NCBI GenBank assembly: GCA_016699635.1
Contig: CP064983.1
Coordinates: 496,001 to 560,000 of the forward strand
Origin: Bacteroidota bacterium
GTDB lineage: Bacteria > Bacteroidota > Bacteroidia > AKYH767-A > OLB10
DNA length: 64,000 nucleotides
Direction: 5' to 3'
Shown: in pieces, positions 40,057 to 49,289 of the stretch
Layout: each line of letters opens with the position of its first letter
How positions within the stretch are numbered: the first letter of the stretch is position 1
Program-made: the position numbers and the translations under genes
Notes under the pieces: model-generated
Database searches by the model: none
What the model was told of the DNA's origin: nothing
The model's input: only the letters and a program-made list of their open reading frames with translations

Positions 40057-40905
40057 TTATCTCAATTTAGTTCGGAATGGCTTACACTTATCGGTATATT
40101 TCTTTGAAAGTGTCCAGTTGATGGTGAAGCCACCCATCATGTACCAGTCTTTATCTGAGGCATTTCCTCTTTGACGTTTTGCATTAATATCTGTGCCTGC
40201 AAAAATTGTTCTGTCGGAGAGTTCTGCTGCAAGTACACCATTGGTATTTCTTAACTCTGCCTGATCAGGATAAACCGTACTCACATCATCTAAGTAATCG
40301 GTATAGGTTCTTCGTGCAATAGCTTCTACAGATAAAGAGAACCTGTTTGATAATTTAAATTTTATTCCGCCACCCATAGGAAAAGCAAACTGCACACGCT
40401 TATATTTTCCTGTTGTATTTGGAAGTCCGCTACCCTGCCCTTCTGTGCCGAGAGGTTGCAAATCGTACCATGATCCATTAATAAAACCTTGAGGGTTGTG
40501 ATGAAAGAAGGTTATTCCTGCAACAAGATATGGAGCAACTTTAGAGGTATGTTCCGAAGCTGTCTGAAAAGGAAAAAAATTAAACTCAAACAAAGCGCTG
40601 GCATCCCAAATATCACTTCTGAATGATAGGTTGCGATATTGATTAAAATCTTCGTCTGCAATGGCATCGCTACCTGTTATCTGCCCATAAGTAAGTCCTA
40701 AACGAAAAGACCAAAAACTATTGAGACAACGTTTATAATATAAACCTGCTGCAGGATTAAATGCATTTGGATTAAAAAGATGGGTATTTATTTCGCCTTT
40801 ATAAGAAGCTACACCAAGCAGTAATCCTAACTCACTACTTTGTGCTGATATTTTTTGTGGTTGAAGAACCACGATTGTAAAAAATAAGATTAAAATTTTG
40901 CGCAT
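40057..40905 (-). CDS. DUF6089 outer-membrane protein, copy B
   Basis: 282 residues with a signal peptide (MRKILILFFTIVVLQPQKISAQ). The beta-rich chain has the family blocks LGLLLGVASYKGEIN, RNLSFRSDIWD, PLGTEGQG and YTDYLDDVSTVYPD. Bacteroidota-specific and without a known function; the fold is predicted to be an outer-membrane barrel. It is a paralogue of the gene 47 bp upstream. Both follow nadK on the same strand. Confidence 0.85.
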   Translation of the reverse strand: MRKILILFFTIVVLQPQKISAQSSELGLLLGVASYKGEINTHLFNPNAFNPAAGLYYKRCLNSFWSFRLGLTYGQITGSDAIADEDFNQYRNLSFRSDIWDASALFEFNFFPFQTASEHTSKVAPYLVAGITFFHHNPQGFINGSWYDLQPLGTEGQGSGLPNTTGKYKRVQFAFPMGGGIKFKLSNRFSLSVEAIARRTYTDYLDDVSTVYPDQAELRNTNGVLAAELSDRTIFAGTDINAKRQRGNASDKDWYMMGGFTINWTLSKKYTDKCKPFRTKLR

Positions 40906-40951
40906 GGCTGAAAAACAGCAATAAAAACGGAAAATTATTCTGAAAATTACA

Positions 40952-41839
40952 TCAGAACATAGGATAATTTACTCTACCCGTTCTTATTTTATAACAAATA
41001 TTAAACATTGCAAAAACATAGGCATCATTCCATCTTGGGTCGCCACGCTGCTCACCTACATGTGAGTTATCATCATGGCTGCGGTCTGCAAGGATTTCAA
41101 CTAATGAGCCGCCTCTGTCGTAATAATAGCTTTTACTTACATCATCAATATAATCAGTAAACGTGTAGCGTAAACCTAATTCAAGCCCTACGCTTATCTG
41201 ACGGTCAATTGCATATTTTGCACCAAGTCCTAAAGGAACACATAATTGTGTACGTTTATATTTACTTCTAGATGCAACTTGTCCCTGACCTTCTGTTCCC
41301 AAAGGCTGAAGCTGATACCACTGCCCATCAAGTTTAGCTTTTGGATTAAAGTGAAATACGCCAATGCCTAAAAATCCATAGGCAGAGATTTCAACATTTC
41401 GCAAACCTCTAACGCCACGAAGTTTATAGCGGTGACCAACTTGTTCTTGAAGAAAAGAAATTTCAATATTGGTGCTTAATTCAAAGATGTTTGATTTGAA
41501 ACTGAGGTTACGGTTATTTCTGAAATGCTCTTTTGTCAAAGCATCATCACCTGAAACTATTCCATACGAAAACTTAGAGCACCATGCAAAAGTTGGTGAA
41601 AGTTTGTAGCGATAGCCAATCATAGCGGCAGGGCGCGTCATCGAAAATTCCAAATCGCGGAAAGCATGTGAGCCTACTCTGTTTGCGCCTCCAAGTTCAC
41701 CTAAAAAATTGGTTGCTCCGAGTCCTGCAATATACTCAATACGGTACGCCTTCCAGCGTTTTTTAGCAATCTGTGCACTACCTAAAAAGGGAATTAAAAT
41801 TAAGCCAACAAGCAGTAATTTCTTGTATTTATCGTTCAT
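40952..41839 (-). CDS. DUF6089 outer-membrane protein, copy A
   Basis: 295 residues; signal peptide (KLLLVGLILIPFLGSAQ) followed by the same family blocks as its neighbour: YIAGLGATNFLGELGG, RNLSFKSNIFE, PLGTEGQG, YTFTDYIDDVSKSYY. The position after nadK is the usual one for this family in Bacteroidota, so this copy may be the ancestral one. The pair looks like a tandem duplication followed by divergence. Confidence 0.87.
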   Translation of the reverse strand: MNDKYKKLLLVGLILIPFLGSAQIAKKRWKAYRIEYIAGLGATNFLGELGGANRVGSHAFRDLEFSMTRPAAMIGYRYKLSPTFAWCSKFSYGIVSGDDALTKEHFRNNRNLSFKSNIFELSTNIEISFLQEQVGHRYKLRGVRGLRNVEISAYGFLGIGVFHFNPKAKLDGQWYQLQPLGTEGQGQVASRSKYKRTQLCVPLGLGAKYAIDRQISVGLELGLRYTFTDYIDDVSKSYYYDRGGSLVEILADRSHDDNSHVGEQRGDPRWNDAYVFAMFNICYKIRTGRVNYPMF

Positions 41840-41905
41840 AAGCCGGGGTGGTTATTGACAAAAATAAACATTTCAAATATTTGCAGGTACAATTATAATA
41901 TATTC

Positions 41906-42787
41906 TTACCAATTACGGGCATCAAGGCCCCAATTTAGCTTATTTCTTAGGGTTTGAAGAAAATTATCGTTATCGAACCTTACCAGATTGAAACTGAAAT
42001 CCTCCCGTCTGACAGCCAGTTGCACGGATGAATCTATGGTTACTGACCTGGAGTCCAATGATGCCATAAAATATGGGTTTCGACCTTCAACTTCCAAAGA
42101 AACTACATTTTTATCCGATACTACGATAGGACGCACATTAAGGTTATGCGGGGCAATGGGTGTAATCACAAAATTTCCTGATCCTGGTGAAATAACAGGT
42201 CCTCCGCAACTTAAAGAATAACCTGTTGACCCTGTGGGTGTGGCTATCAGAAGTCCATCTGCCCAATAAGAGTTCAGATATTCTCCATTTAAAAAAGCAT
42301 GGATAATTATCATGGATGAACTATCCTTCTTATGAATGGCAAGTTCGTTTAAAGCATAGGGTACATCACCAAAAATTTCTTTATCGGTTTCTAACCTAAG
42401 CATTGCTCTTTTATCGAGTGAATAATGCCCTTTGAGAATACTGTTTATTGCTTCGGTTATAGCCTCGGGCAAAACAATAGATAAAAAGCCAAGTCTGCCG
42501 GTATTGATGCCAAGAACAGGAATGCCTGAGTCTTTTACCAATTTAATGGTGTCGAGAATGGTGCCATCACCACCTATGCTGAAAAGAAAATCGGCTTTAC
42601 CTGCTATCTCTGCTGAGGTGCTGAAAACATGTGTGTTTTGCATTTCCTTCCCCGACTTTTTCAGGTGACGATACAATGTTCCATACAACAAAACGTCAAC
42701 ATCATTCTGATGTAATTGTGTCCATACAACATCGAGTGCTGCAAGCACTTTTTCATTTACATTTCTGGCATATACGGCAATTGTCAT
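41906..42787 (-). CDS. nadK: NAD kinase
   Basis: 293-residue ATP-NAD kinase producing NADP+. The GGDGTILDTIK motif (catalytic Asp), GINTGRLGFLS, NELAIHKKD and TPTGSTGYSLSCGGPVISP nucleotide-binding segments are all present. Intact, family-typical length. Lies between a D15-type barrel gene (12 bp upstream) and the DUF6089 pair, in the conserved CBS-barrel-nadK order. Confidence 0.95.
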   Translation of the reverse strand: MTIAVYARNVNEKVLAALDVVWTQLHQNDVDVLLYGTLYRHLKKSGKEMQNTHVFSTSAEIAGKADFLFSIGGDGTILDTIKLVKDSGIPVLGINTGRLGFLSIVLPEAITEAINSILKGHYSLDKRAMLRLETDKEIFGDVPYALNELAIHKKDSSSMIIIHAFLNGEYLNSYWADGLLIATPTGSTGYSLSCGGPVISPGSGNFVITPIAPHNLNVRPIVVSDKNVVSLEVEGRNPYFMASLDSRSVTIDSSVQLAVRREDFSFNLVRFDNDNFLQTLRNKLNWGLDARNW

Positions 42788-42799
42788 CGAGCAAAGTTA

Positions 42800-44203
42800 T
42801 TAAATTGGCGCTGTAAGGTGCAGAAAAATTCCGGATTTACCATATCCTGTAAATGCAAATTCGCCACGAAGCACCAAATCGTAGTAAGTTACAAAGTCAA
42901 GTCCTGCGCCAAAGCTATAGAGCCACTTATTTGATAAAGGGTTGTTTTGATAGAAGCGTTTGTCACGGACATAACCAGCATCAAAAAATAAATTGGCATA
43001 CAATGCATAAGGTATCCGAGTGAAACTCTGAGGTAATCCCACAGGAATGTTAAATGATTTAGGTTGAACAATAGCATATTTAATTCCGCTTTTGAAAAGG
43101 GCGAAATTTTCACCATTGATAACATAAGGATCGTAACCTCTGACTAAATCGCCTCTGTAGCCCAAAGCTATCTGATTATAATAAGGAACATCATTGTTTC
43201 CTGATAATTTGCCTTTAAAAGAAAATGCAGTAGCCCATGAATCGTTCAGTTTCCAGAATTTTTTAAAATGTGCTATTATATAAGTTATCGAAGGATCGTT
43301 ATCGCTGATGCCAAAACCGTATTTTGTAAACTCAAGACTTAAAAAGTAACCTTTTAAAGGATAATTTCTGATATCGCGGGCATCATCTTTATACTCAAAA
43401 GAAATTACAGGATAACTTTCATACTTATGTCCACTAACAAAATAATCTCTGTTGAGCGACAGCAATGTATCGGAGATAATGTTGTACTGATAACCTCCGG
43501 TAAAAGTATAAGTCTTATTAAATCCCTGCCGGTGAATAAATCTTACGTTTGCAATGTATTCTTTTCTTAAAAATTCACTTCCGTTTTCAAAATAAACCAA
43601 CTTGTTATTTTCTAACTTATAGGGAATCTCGCGCATTCTTGTTTGCAAAGCAGTAAACACTAACCCATTATTCTGACTTTTATCAATGCTTGGAATGCTG
43701 TACATAAATCCCTGCCTTTGCGAATAACCATAACGAAGCAACAGCCTTACATTCTCCCTCCTGCCTCTGAAATTTTCCCAGTTTAAATAAAAACCATAAT
43801 TGGCTTTCTTCAGATTTTTATCGCGCCACCATTCCCAGAAATTACGGTCAACAACTTCGAAAATAGGTACAGGAAAAATATACCAACGTTCAACAACATC
43901 AATTATCACATAAACATCGTTTCCGATTAGCTGCTTGTTGATATTTACAAAATTAAAAAGCGAAATATTCAATAAGTTCTCTCTGCTCTTTGTGATTTTT
44001 TCATTTAATTCACCAACAGTCATGGTCTGCCCCTGACTGAATGCCAACTCACGCTGAATAACAGAATATCGTGTTACTTTATTTCCTGTGACAACAATCT
44101 GCCTTACATAAATTGTATTGGTATCAACCTGTAAAGAATCGGAAGCAAAACTGCTAAAACAAAATGCAAAAAACAGATTTATTAAAAATGCTCTTTTAAA
44201 CAT
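42800..44203 (-). CDS. POTRA-barrel outer-membrane protein (BamA/D15 family)
   Basis: 467 residues. Signal peptide (MFKRAFLINLFFAFCFSSFA), one POTRA-like repeat (YVRQIVVTGNKVTRYSVIQRELAFSQGQ) and a 16-strand-type barrel that ends in a BamA-type segment (RGEFAFTGYGKSGIFLHLTAPI). It is much shorter than BamA or TamL, so it is a minor Omp85-type protein. Its start overlaps the CBS gene's stop by 8 bp, so translation may be coupled. Substrate or partner unknown. Confidence 0.82.
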   Translation of the reverse strand: MFKRAFLINLFFAFCFSSFASDSLQVDTNTIYVRQIVVTGNKVTRYSVIQRELAFSQGQTMTVGELNEKITKSRENLLNISLFNFVNINKQLIGNDVYVIIDVVERWYIFPVPIFEVVDRNFWEWWRDKNLKKANYGFYLNWENFRGRRENVRLLLRYGYSQRQGFMYSIPSIDKSQNNGLVFTALQTRMREIPYKLENNKLVYFENGSEFLRKEYIANVRFIHRQGFNKTYTFTGGYQYNIISDTLLSLNRDYFVSGHKYESYPVISFEYKDDARDIRNYPLKGYFLSLEFTKYGFGISDNDPSITYIIAHFKKFWKLNDSWATAFSFKGKLSGNNDVPYYNQIALGYRGDLVRGYDPYVINGENFALFKSGIKYAIVQPKSFNIPVGLPQSFTRIPYALYANLFFDAGYVRDKRFYQNNPLSNKWLYSFGAGLDFVTYYDLVLRGEFAFTGYGKSGIFLHLTAPI

Positions 44204-44858
44204 TAAGGTATGTCATAAATGCCTGATAACGGTCTTCAATATCAGTGGGCAAGTCTGTAGTTTGGTAAGATGCCACCACATTATAGTCCATCCGATAAAA
44301 TCCTGCAAGTATTCGCGAAAGATCCAGTTTATCAACCTTTAAAGTAACCTCAAAAATTTCACTGTCCGGAAGTTGATTTACTGATGAACTTAAAATTAAT
44401 GCTCCGTTCGATTCAGTTATCCGTGCAATTTCCTGCATAGAATAATTTTTTCTTTCAACATTAAGAATAATGATTCCACCAGGTGTTTTAACAGAGCTGT
44501 TTTGTGCAAAACAATCAATAATATCAACTAAGGTCAGAAGCCCACGATAATTTCCTTCTTTACTGACAACAGGAACTATATTCAGACCTTTTACTGTTAC
44601 AAACTCCAATGCATCATAAATATATTGCGTTTCAAAAATGTAAACATTCTGATATTCCAATTCACATTCTGAAAGCGACTTTTCTTTGTCTTCAATTTTT
44701 TTAAGATCGTATTCGGTTATGAGGCCTTTATATTTTACCCCATCAACCACAGGCAGGTGATTTAAATTAAATGCCTGCATCCATTGCAATGCTCTGACAA
44801 CAGTGTCGGAACTCTTTAACGGAGGAATAAAATCTTTAATATAAGCTTTTGTGTTCAT
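44196..44858 (-). CDS. CBS-domain pair protein
   Basis: 220 residues with two CBS motifs (~residues 10-60 and ~75-130: SDTVVRALQWMQAFNLNHLPVVD; YDALEFVTVKGLNIVPVVS), then an ACT-like C-terminal region (GGIIILNVERKNYSMQEIARIT). Such pairs bind adenosine-containing ligands. The start at 44858 (MNTKAYIKDF) is preferred because the TATGTTTG box lies upstream of it; an in-frame ATG at 44933 would lie beyond the promoter. Confidence 0.82.
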   Translation of the reverse strand: MNTKAYIKDFIPPLKSSDTVVRALQWMQAFNLNHLPVVDGVKYKGLITEYDLKKIEDKEKSLSECELEYQNVYIFETQYIYDALEFVTVKGLNIVPVVSKEGNYRGLLTLVDIIDCFAQNSSVKTPGGIIILNVERKNYSMQEIARITESNGALILSSSVNQLPDSEIFEVTLKVDKLDLSRILAGFYRMDYNVVASYQTTDLPTDIEDRYQAFMTYLNV

Positions 44859-44888
44859 GAATATTTTTTCCCAAATCGAATCTGCCGG

Positions 44889-44905
44889 CAAACATAGTAC
44901 ATTTG
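44889..44905. promoter_or_regulatory. Divergent -7 boxes for the CBS gene and pdxJ
   Basis: Minus strand TATGTTTG (44889-44896) faces the CBS gene; plus strand TACATTTG (44898-44905) faces pdxJ. Both match TAnnTTTG and are 1 bp apart. The two transcription units therefore start back to back. Confidence 0.55.
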
Positions 44906-44923
44906 TATCAATTTTCAGAGTAT

Positions 44924-45655
44924 ATGACAGCATGTAAACTTAGTGTGAACATTAATAAAATTGCAACACTGCGCAATGCCCGAGGCGGAACTATTCCAAA
45001 TGTAGTTAAGGCGGCAATAGATATAGAGCGTTTTGGTGCCGAAGGAATAACAGTGCATCCACGTCCTGACGAAAGGCATATCCGTTTCAGAGATGTTTAT
45101 GAATTGAAAGAATGTGTTACCACAGAATTTAATATCGAAGGCTATCCATCAGAAGGTTTTCTGAAATTGGTTGAGTCGGTAAAGCCACATCAGGTTACCT
45201 TGGTACCCGATTCTCCTGATGTGCTGACTTCCAATGCCGGCTGGAATGCTATTCGTGAACAAGCATTTTTGAAAAATGTAATTGAACGCTTGAAACAAAA
45301 ATGCCTGCGCGTTTCGTTATTTATGGATACTGACCTGAAACAAATAGATGCAGCGGCAACAACAGGCACAGACAGAATTGAACTTTATACAGAACGTTAT
45401 GCATCAGGATATGAAAAATCGGCTCAGCAGGCAATTGCCGACTATCAAAAAGCAGCATCACATGCTTCAACTTTAAACATGGGTGTAAATGCAGGGCACG
45501 ACCTAAATCTGAACAACCTTAATTATTTTATAAAAAATATTCCGCAGGTTATTGAAGTATCAATCGGTCATGCTTTGATTAGTGATGCATTGTACTTTGG
45601 TTTACAAAATACGGTACAGATGTATAAACATCAAATAAAGTCTGCACGTGAATGA
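44924..45655 (+). CDS. pdxJ: Pyridoxine 5'-phosphate synthase
   Basis: 243-residue TIM-barrel enzyme condensing 1-deoxyxylulose 5-phosphate with 3-amino-2-oxopropyl phosphate in the DXP-dependent vitamin B6 pathway. Motifs: LSVNINKIATLRNARGG, ITVHPRPDERHIR, VTLVPDSPDVLTS and NAGHDLNLNNL. An ATG at 44903 lies at the -7 box and is rejected. It overlaps the following gene by 4 bp. Confidence 0.95.
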   Translation: MTACKLSVNINKIATLRNARGGTIPNVVKAAIDIERFGAEGITVHPRPDERHIRFRDVYELKECVTTEFNIEGYPSEGFLKLVESVKPHQVTLVPDSPDVLTSNAGWNAIREQAFLKNVIERLKQKCLRVSLFMDTDLKQIDAAATTGTDRIELYTERYASGYEKSAQQAIADYQKAASHASTLNMGVNAGHDLNLNNLNYFIKNIPQVIEVSIGHALISDALYFGLQNTVQMYKHQIKSARE

Positions 45656-46068
45656 TTAGAATATGTATGTTATATATCATTTGTTTCTCTGCAGTAAATT
45701 GTCAGGCGCAATGCCTGAAATTAAAAACCAACATAACTGCTGAAGATAATTTATATGATTCAATTGTTGTTGTAATTGCTGATGAATCCGGAAATGTAAA
45801 CCGCTTGAATACAACAAAAGAGAACAGACTTAAATTAAAACTAAACAATCACTACCTGATCACTATTATAAAACCTGACGCTGTCGCGTACAAATTTGAA
45901 GTCAACACACACCTTCCGGTTAAATTAAGCAAGAAAAATTATTCTTACAGCACTAATATCTTTCTGGAAAAATTAAATCCTGCTGATGCTAATGCACAAA
46001 AAGAAAAAGCCTGTAAAACAAGAATGACTATTAGCTTTAATAAAGACAAAAAAGCTTTTGGGTTTTAA
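45652..46068 (+). CDS. Small exported protein of unknown function
   Basis: 138 residues with a signal peptide (MIRICMLYIICFSAVNCQAQ) and a beta-rich, Lys-rich mature domain (SIVVVIADESGNVNRLN, YLITIIKPDAVAYKFEV). No family recognised. ATGA overlap with pdxJ indicates translational coupling. Converges with the LytTR regulator, 1 bp apart. Confidence 0.65.
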   Translation: MIRICMLYIICFSAVNCQAQCLKLKTNITAEDNLYDSIVVVIADESGNVNRLNTTKENRLKLKLNNHYLITIIKPDAVAYKFEVNTHLPVKLSKKNYSYSTNIFLEKLNPADANAQKEKACKTRMTISFNKDKKAFGF

Positions 46069-46069
46069 A

Positions 46070-46803
46070 TTATATACCTAAAACCGATTTTAATCTTGCA
46101 TAACCTTGTTTGCTCAATGGAACTTTCTGTCCGTTTTTAAGTAATGCTATGTGTGATGTTTTTTCATACTGCTCAATACGGGTAATCATACTAAGCTTTA
46201 CGATATAACTTCTGTGCACACGCAAAAATTTAGAATTATCTAAAGTGTTTTCATAATACGACATGGTTTTCTTCTTCAACTTAAAACCATTTTGTGTATG
46301 AACTTTCACATAATCATCATAAGCTTCAATATAAATTACATCATCAACAGGAATGATCGTAATTTTACTTCCATCTTTACAACAATTCTATTCTTTTCAT
46401 CAGGCAGAATATTGCTTTCCGCACTTACTAAATCCATTGCAGGTGCTTTATTATTGGTTGCAAGAAATTTAGCAACAGCCTTGTTAAATCGTTCTTCGCT
46501 GAATGGTTTCAAAAGGTAGTCTATGGCATGCGCTTCAAAAGCTTTAATTGCATAATTGTCAAATGCAGTTGTAAAAATTACACCGGGCGGGTTTTCAATC
46601 AACTCAAGCATCTCAAAACCATTAATCTTTGGCATTTGTATATCCAGAAAAATAAGTTGAGGTTGAAACTGCTGAATGGCTTTCAACCCTTCAAAGCCAT
46701 CATTACATTCCTGTACCACTTCAATGTTTGGAAACGCTTTAAGAAACTCCAACACAAGACTTCTTGCTAAAGGCTCATCATCTATCACAATTGCTTTAAT
46801 CAT
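46070..46803 (-). CDS. LytTR-type response regulator (frame break)
   Basis: About 244-residue regulator. Receiver domain (~1-120): Asp pair IDDEP, phospho-acceptor Asp54 in FLDIQMPKI, Thr/Ser in FTTAFDNY, Lys in YLLKPF. LytTR DNA-binding domain after a break near 46372: FLRVHRSYIV and RIEQYEKTSHIALLKNGQKVPLSKQGY. Its start overlaps the kinase stop by 4 bp (ATGA), so kinase and regulator are one signalling pair. Confidence 0.9.
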
Positions 46804-47825
46804 ATCTGAGGAATGTCTATTTGTGTAATGAAAATACTATTTTCTTTTTCTGTTTTAAGTAAATCGTTACGTGCATAAAGCAGATACAATCGCCTTTGCA
46901 CTGCGTCAAGGCCAAAGCCGGTGCCCTTCTGCGATGCAGCAGTGTCAGAATCAAAAGGGTTGGCAACGAATATCCTTAAATGACTTTCCATGCAGGAAAC
47001 CTTTAATGAAATTGTGACCTGACCTGTGGTGTCATAGAGTCCGAATTTAATAGCATTCTCTACAATAGGTTGTAAAATAAGCGGTGGCACCATCATATTC
47101 AAACAGTTTTCAGGAATTTCAATTTGCGTAATCAATCGGTGACCAAACCGCACTTTTTCAATTTCAAGATAAATCTTCAGATGGCTGATTTCCTCCTGAA
47201 GGCTTATCAATTTCTTATTATCTCTTTGTAAAGTGCCGCGTAAAAATTCTGAAAGCTGTAACACCATACTTCTTGCCTTTGCAGGTTCTGTTCCTATTAA
47301 TGCATTAATAGAATTCAGGCTGTTGAATAAAAAATGTGGTTGAAGTTGTAATCGTAATCCGGATAATTCTGCATCTTTCATCAGGTTGGCATCTTCATTA
47401 TTATGTGCTTCTAATTTTTTCTGCTCCAAAATATTTACTTGCAAACCATAGATGACAGTTACTAAAAGATTCATTATAAAAAACCATGTAAACCGAACCA
47501 CCATCGATGAATCGAGAAAAGTCAAATATTTTAAATCATCAACATAAATATACCTTAGCACCAAGCCTAATATAAAAACAGAAATCCACGATAAAGCAAT
47601 ATTCCATAATATCACAAAAAAACGATTTCCTGTTTTTTGAAACTTATTAAATGCAAAATAGGTGCTGCACGAAGTAAGCAACAATAATAGTAACATTACA
47701 GTGCTGTCTGCAAAAGACAGGCACCAGTCAAATCCAAATTGGTGAACCAATGCTGCAACAAAAAAATACCAGCATAGCCACCAAACAATCTGGTCAATTG
47801 AATTTTTTATTTTTTCAATAATCAT
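46800..47825 (-). CDS. LytS/YehU-type sensor histidine kinase
   Basis: 341 residues: four hydrophobic helices in the first ~130 residues, a short coiled-coil, then a His_kinase domain with phospho-acceptor His164 in LQPHFLFNSLNS and a HATPase domain (LILQPIVENAIKFG, GTGFGLDAVQRRL). Cognate regulator downstream by 4-bp overlap. No extracellular sensor domain is visible, so sensing may occur in the membrane. Cotranscribed with the DUF4288 and LiaF-like genes upstream. Confidence 0.88.
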   Translation of the reverse strand: MIIEKIKNSIDQIVWWLCWYFFVAALVHQFGFDWCLSFADSTVMLLLLLLTSCSTYFAFNKFQKTGNRFFVILWNIALSWISVFILGLVLRYIYVDDLKYLTFLDSSMVVRFTWFFIMNLLVTVIYGLQVNILEQKKLEAHNNEDANLMKDAELSGLRLQLQPHFLFNSLNSINALIGTEPAKARSMVLQLSEFLRGTLQRDNKKLISLQEEISHLKIYLEIEKVRFGHRLITQIEIPENCLNMMVPPLILQPIVENAIKFGLYDTTGQVTISLKVSCMESHLRIFVANPFDSDTAASQKGTGFGLDAVQRRLYLLYARNDLLKTEKENSIFITQIDIPQI

Positions 47826-47831
47826 TATTTA

Positions 47832-48170
47832 TCAGGCAAACAAAAGTGATTGCGTTTGAAGTGTCAGTGCTTTCCGTTTAATATAATCAATAAACGACTC
47901 AGAGTCTTCTTCAATAACCTGCGAATATACAACAGAACCATGCTCGGGTGATTCAACAGGTATAATATCTGCAACATCAATCATTTTCCACATAACAGGG
48001 TTTTTTCTATCATTAATAAACTCATGTTGCTTCTCTGCGCCAATTGCACGTGCTTTTAAATAAGCATCGGCAACAGTTTGTGCTTTAATGATTAAAAGTT
48101 GCTCATCAAACTGATTATTTTTACTTCCGTTGATTACTATCTGATAAATTACTTTAGCTATAAAATACAT
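47832..48170 (-). CDS. DUF4288 protein
   Basis: 112 residues, soluble, with the DUF4288 pattern: YFIAKVIYQIVI, FDEQLLIIKAQTVADAYLKARAIG, WKMIDVADIIPVE and YSQVIEED. Function unknown. It lies 6 bp before the kinase gene and 35 bp after the LiaF-like gene, so it belongs to this signalling operon. Confidence 0.75.
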   Translation of the reverse strand: MYFIAKVIYQIVINGSKNNQFDEQLLIIKAQTVADAYLKARAIGAEKQHEFINDRKNPVMWKMIDVADIIPVESPEHGSVVYSQVIEEDSESFIDYIKRKALTLQTQSLLFA

Positions 48171-48205
48171 TTCAATTTAGTTTGATTAAAAAATGAATTT
48201 AAAAT

Positions 48206-49009
48206 TTAATAACTATTAATGTCTATTCCTCCAAATACAGTAGTACCTCGTAATATCAGTACTTTCTTTTCATCTGTTAGCGATGCACTACGCAATGGAC
48301 GTTTGTCTTCAACACTTCCTAACACTGCAGCAATTTCTGACTTAATCTCCCAATGTGCTGGAACAATAAGTTTTGTTCCTCCAAAAACCTGATTCACCTC
48401 CAGCTCTACTCTACCCTGTATATCGGCTTGCATAAAATTAATTTCTGCACCACCAAACACAGCCGACACTTCACCACCTTTAAAGTCCTTACTTATGATG
48501 TTTTTTTTTATACTTCCGAAAACTGCGACTGCTTCCAAAAAATCTTCACCTGAAGATGGCGTACCGGTATAGTTTCCAAATTGCCTTTGCGGATGTCTTG
48601 GGTGAAACCTGCCTCGCCTGCAAGCTCTGCGAAAACGATTAGAAGGTTTAAGAATAATAAACAACCCCAGTAGAATTATAACAACAGGCCAGATAAAATT
48701 TCTATATTCAAAAATCGGGAAACTGTTTCGTATCAAAAACAATCCGCCAATAAGTACTAATACCATCCATGCCATATTTCGGAATGCATGTTTTACACCC
48801 AGAAATATCCCTATAACTATCAAAATCATATAGTATGAAAAAATCCATGACGGGAAATAAAAACCGGCTTCTCTGGCAAACAACAATGCACCAACACAAA
48901 TTATTATTAAGCCACCAAACAATTTACCGCGTTGATTATCTTTCTCAAATCTGCGCCATACGTCTTCTCTCACGTCTTCAATTTCAGATTTATCTTTTTG
49001 ATTTTCCAT
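48206..49009 (-). CDS. LiaF-like membrane protein
   Basis: 267 residues: four hydrophobic segments within residues ~28-120 (GGLIIICVGALLFAREAGF, WMVLVLIGGLFLI, FIWPVVIILLGLFII), a basic loop (RACRRGRFHPRHPQRQ) and a beta-helical C-terminal domain with repeated VFGG / AVFGG turns as in LiaF/YvqF and cell-wall antibiotic-response proteins. In Firmicutes LiaF inhibits the LiaS kinase; a similar brake on the adjacent kinase is inferred. The 280 bp upstream (49010-49289) contain only a 9-bp direct repeat (ATCACTCCT twice, 15 bp apart). Confidence 0.78.
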   Translation of the reverse strand: MENQKDKSEIEDVREDVWRRFEKDNQRGKLFGGLIIICVGALLFAREAGFYFPSWIFSYYMILIVIGIFLGVKHAFRNMAWMVLVLIGGLFLIRNSFPIFEYRNFIWPVVIILLGLFIILKPSNRFRRACRRGRFHPRHPQRQFGNYTGTPSSGEDFLEAVAVFGSIKKNIISKDFKGGEVSAVFGGAEINFMQADIQGRVELEVNQVFGGTKLIVPAHWEIKSEIAAVLGSVEDKRPLRSASLTDEKKVLILRGTTVFGGIDINSY

Positions 49010-49289
49010 TTTATTATTTCTTTAAATATTATTGGACAAAGATATGTTGACTTCAAAGGTAGTTCACAGACACAATAGGTCTATAGCAGCTACAAACTCA
49101 GTGAATAGAAAAATATATCGGTAAACGGCAGGCTAGTGTCGGTAAAGGAAATCAATGCAAAATGTAGAGTTCTGAATTCAGAATTATCAAACTTGTCAGC
49201 CGTATCTGATTATCAAATTGACTTCGTCACCTCATCACTCCTCACTTGATCACTCCTGTCAACAATGTTTGATCAACTCTCAAAAAAAT

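Noticed and set aside
45652..46068. Small exported protein as a toxin or immunity protein
   Set aside because: No toxin fold, partner gene or mobile context is visible.
49200..49260. Short direct repeat ATCACTCCT as a CRISPR or regulatory array
   Set aside because: Only two 9-bp copies; no further units, so chance similarity is sufficient.
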